Assembly: GCF_013364275.1 (NCBI RefSeq)
Contig: NZ_CP054932.1
Location: forward strand, 3,906,001 to 3,970,000
Length of the DNA: 64,000 nt
Origin: Actinomadura sp. NAK00032
GTDB lineage: Bacteria; Actinomycetota; Actinomycetes; Streptosporangiales; Streptosporangiaceae
Reading direction: 5' to 3'
The notes below the pieces were generated by a model that saw only the letters and a list, made by a program, of their open reading frames with translations, ran no database searches and was not told the origin of the DNA. The position numbers and the translations under genes were made by a program. This document shows positions 62,068 through 64,000 of the stretch, one piece after another. The first letter of the stretch is position 1; every line of letters starts with the position of its first letter.

Positions 62068-64000
62068 ATGGAGTCGTCCACCCGAATTCTCATTCTCGGC
62101 ATGGAATCGTCGGGGAGAATTCTCCAGTTCGAGCGCAACGCCGCCGCCGTGCTCTCCCGGAACGCGGACGACCTGCGGGGCGCCTACCTGGACGAGGTGA
62201 TCCCCGGCGCGCGGGAGCCGCTGCTGGAGGCGCTGAAGGCCGGCCGGGAGCGCACCGCCATGCTCGCCGTGGAGACCCCGGCGGGTGGCACGCTGGACGC
62301 GGTCGTGACCGTCCACCCGATGAGCGGCGGCGCGCCCGACGTCCCGGGCCTCGCCGCGCTCGCGGTGATCCGGGTGCCGGTGCCGCTCGCCGACCGGTTC
62401 GTCGACCCGGCCGTCATCCGCCGCGCGCTGCTGGACGACGCGCTGCCCCGCATCGGTTCCCTCGACCTGGAACTGCTGGCGCGCGGCCTGATGGACGTGC
62501 TCGTCCCGCACTTCTGCAACTCGGGCGCGCTGCTGCTGGCCGAGAGCCACATCGACGCCGACGAGCCGCCGGAGGGCCCGGACGGGCCGCAGCTGCGCCG
62601 GATGGCGATCGGCTTCGACGACGAGGACCCGGCCTGGGACGCGACGTTCCCCAGCGGCGAGTCGCTGGTCTACCCGCCGGGCACGCCGCACGCGGAGTGC
62701 CTGGAGTCCGGTGAGCCGGTGCTGCGCGCCCTCGGCGGCGAGGGCGCGGCCCGGCTCGCGGGCGCGTGGCGGCGCCCGCCGGTGGCCGAGCTGCTCAAGG
62801 GCGCGTCGATGCTGTTACTCCCGATCACGTCCGCGGCGGGCGTGCTGGGGTTCTTCGTCTGCACCCGCAACGCGGCGCACCGGCCGTTCGACGCCTACGA
62901 CGTCGAGATCGGGATGGAGTTCGCGAACCGGGCGTCGATCTTCGTGGAGAGCGCCCGCCAGTACTCGCGGGAGCGCGCGACCGCCCTCACCCTGCAGCGC
63001 AGCCTGCTGCCGACGGGCCTGTCGGCGCCGTCGACGGTCGAGGTGCACCACCGCTACCTGCCGGGCAGCCGCCGCATCGAGGTCGGCGGCGACTGGTACG
63101 AGTCGATCGCGCTGCCCGGCGGCCGGGTCGCGCTGGTGGTCGGCGACGTCGCCGGGCACGGCGTCAAGGCCGCCGTCACGATGGGCAGGCTCCGCACCGC
63201 CATCCACACCCTCGCCGGGCTGGAGCTGCCGCCCGCCGAGGCGCTGGAGCGCCTCGACTCGCTGATGCGGACGCTCGGCGAGCGCGAGCCGCACTTCGCC
63301 ACCTGCGCCTACGTCGTCTACGACGCGGTCACCGGCCGCTGCGAGGTCGCGAGCGCCGGGCACCTGCCGCCGCTGCTCGCCCCGCCCGGCGCCGAACCGC
63401 AGTACCTGCCGGTGCCGCCCGCGCCGCCGCTCGGCGTCGGCGGCGACGGCCCGATCGTGACCCGCGAGTTCACCGTCGAGGACGGCACGCTCCTGTTCCT
63501 CTACACCGACGGGCTGGTGGAGAACCGGGCCCGCGACATCGACGACGGGCTCGCGCGGCTGCTCGCCACGTTCGGGCCGGGCGCCGCCGCCCGCCCGCTG
63601 GACGACCTGTGCCAGGCGGCCCTCGACGGCGTCTACGACGACGAGCACCGCGACGACATCGCGATGCTGGTGGCGCGCCTCGCCCGCATCCCCGACGACC
63701 ACCACGCCACCTGGGAGCTGCCCGCCGAGCCCGCCGCCATCCGCCGCGCCCGCGGCCTCGTCCGCGACCGGCTCGCCCGCTGGGACCTCGACGACCTGAC
63801 CCACAGCACCATGCTGCTGGTGTCGGAGCTGGTCACCAACGCGATCCAGCACGTCGGCGGGCGCGTCACGCTGCGGCTGGTGCGGGAGGGCGGCCTGGTC
63901 TGCGAGGTCGCCGACTCCTCCGACGGGCGGCCCCGCATCCGGCTGCACGACGACGAGGACGACGCGCTGGAGTCGGGCCGCGGCCTGCACGTCGTGGGGC
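62068..64000 (+). CDS. SpoIIE family phosphatase with PAS, GAF and C-terminal HATPase domains (3' end outside window)
   Basis: The reading frame stays open to the window end, so at least 644 residues are visible and the gene is incomplete. An N-terminal PAS-like segment (SGRILQFERNAAAVL) and a GAF domain (about 150-310) lead to the SpoIIE phosphatase core with VGGDWYESI, GDVAGHGVKAAV, SAGHLPPLL, YTDGLVE and DDIAML. From about residue 560 an RsbW-like ATPase begins (ELVTNAIQHVGG, SGRGLHVVG). The domain order is the reverse of the enzyme at 14.3 kb. It has a probable leaderless start. It likely controls a second partner switch, with partners beyond the window. Confidence 0.88.
   Translation, partial: MESSTRILILGMESSGRILQFERNAAAVLSRNADDLRGAYLDEVIPGAREPLLEALKAGRERTAMLAVETPAGGTLDAVVTVHPMSGGAPDVPGLAALAVIRVPVPLADRFVDPAVIRRALLDDALPRIGSLDLELLARGLMDVLVPHFCNSGALLLAESHIDADEPPEGPDGPQLRRMAIGFDDEDPAWDATFPSGESLVYPPGTPHAECLESGEPVLRALGGEGAARLAGAWRRPPVAELLKGASMLLLPITSAAGVLGFFVCTRNAAHRPFDAYDVEIGMEFANRASIFVESARQYSRERATALTLQRSLLPTGLSAPSTVEVHHRYLPGSRRIEVGGDWYESIALPGGRVALVVGDVAGHGVKAAVTMGRLRTAIHTLAGLELPPAEALERLDSLMRTLGEREPHFATCAYVVYDAVTGRCEVASAGHLPPLLAPPGAEPQYLPVPPAPPLGVGGDGPIVTREFTVEDGTLLFLYTDGLVENRARDIDDGLARLLATFGPGAAARPLDDLCQAALDGVYDDEHRDDIAMLVARLARIPDDHHATWELPAEPAAIRRARGLVRDRLARWDLDDLTHSTMLLVSELVTNAIQHVGGRVTLRLVREGGLVCEVADSSDGRPRIRLHDDEDDALESGRGLHVVG

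Overview
The window is high-GC DNA with dense, short-spaced genes, many GTG starts and actinobacterial hallmarks: mycothiol-type enzymes (a Mca/MshB-like PIG-L amidase, an MDMPI-fold protein), STAS/RsbW-type partner switching, a BldG-like antagonist, HrdB/HrdD-type sigma factor, and a complete rRNA operon whose 16S-23S spacer has no tRNA. The 16S and gene content suggest a Streptosporangiales member (Actinomadura/Thermomonosporaceae-like); this is inferred by eye, without an alignment.

Layout. 0-9 kb holds housekeeping and small enzymes: PIG-L amidase, class II amidotransferase, HAD protein, O-methyltransferase, SDR, Nudix/AraC pair, MDMPI-fold protein and glutamyl-tRNA synthetase. 9-20 kb is a signalling block. 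A response regulator and a very long soluble poly-HAMP hybrid kinase lie on the minus strand. Divergent from them is a SpoIIE-phosphatase / STAS-antagonist / RsbW-like-kinase operon on the plus strand. Class II DAHP synthase, a primary-like sigma factor and thioredoxin follow. 20-28 kb has rlmA, a shortened Acg-type nitroreductase, a multi-promoter rRNA control region, and 16S, 23S and 5S genes ended by a strong hairpin.

28-36 kb is accessory and partly decayed: a DUF6461-like protein, an esterase pseudogene, a two-pass membrane protein, an M16 metallopeptidase fused to a helical C-terminal half, a TPR protein, a truncated aminoglycoside-phosphotransferase-like fragment, an XRE/MmyB regulator and an NTF2-like protein. 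36.5-45.3 kb is a run of co-directional metabolic genes: MurA with the fosfomycin-insensitive Asp, a P450 overlapping a toroid cyclase-like gene, an acyl-CoA synthetase, a flavin monooxygenase and an aconitase. 45.3-50.5 kb holds paired intergenic hairpin repeats, a DUF2795 protein, a CYP157-like P450 without a normal ExxR, a DUF5302 protein, a PPOX flavoprotein, an MBL hydrolase and a coiled-coil protein.

50.5-64 kb holds a PadR regulator with a clear operator, a DrrAB-type ABC exporter, an M20 peptidase, a full Opp/Dpp peptide importer operon, a spermidine-synthase-like protein, an atypical SDR and, cut by the window end, a second SpoIIE phosphatase. A recurring feature is a TAnnnT hexamer 6-7 nt before the start codon, which suggests leaderless transcripts at several genes. 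The most coherent candidate for a new system is the 9-20 kb partner-switching/poly-HAMP locus. The rRNA promoter repeats, the M16 fusion and the two atypical P450s are the next most interesting items.
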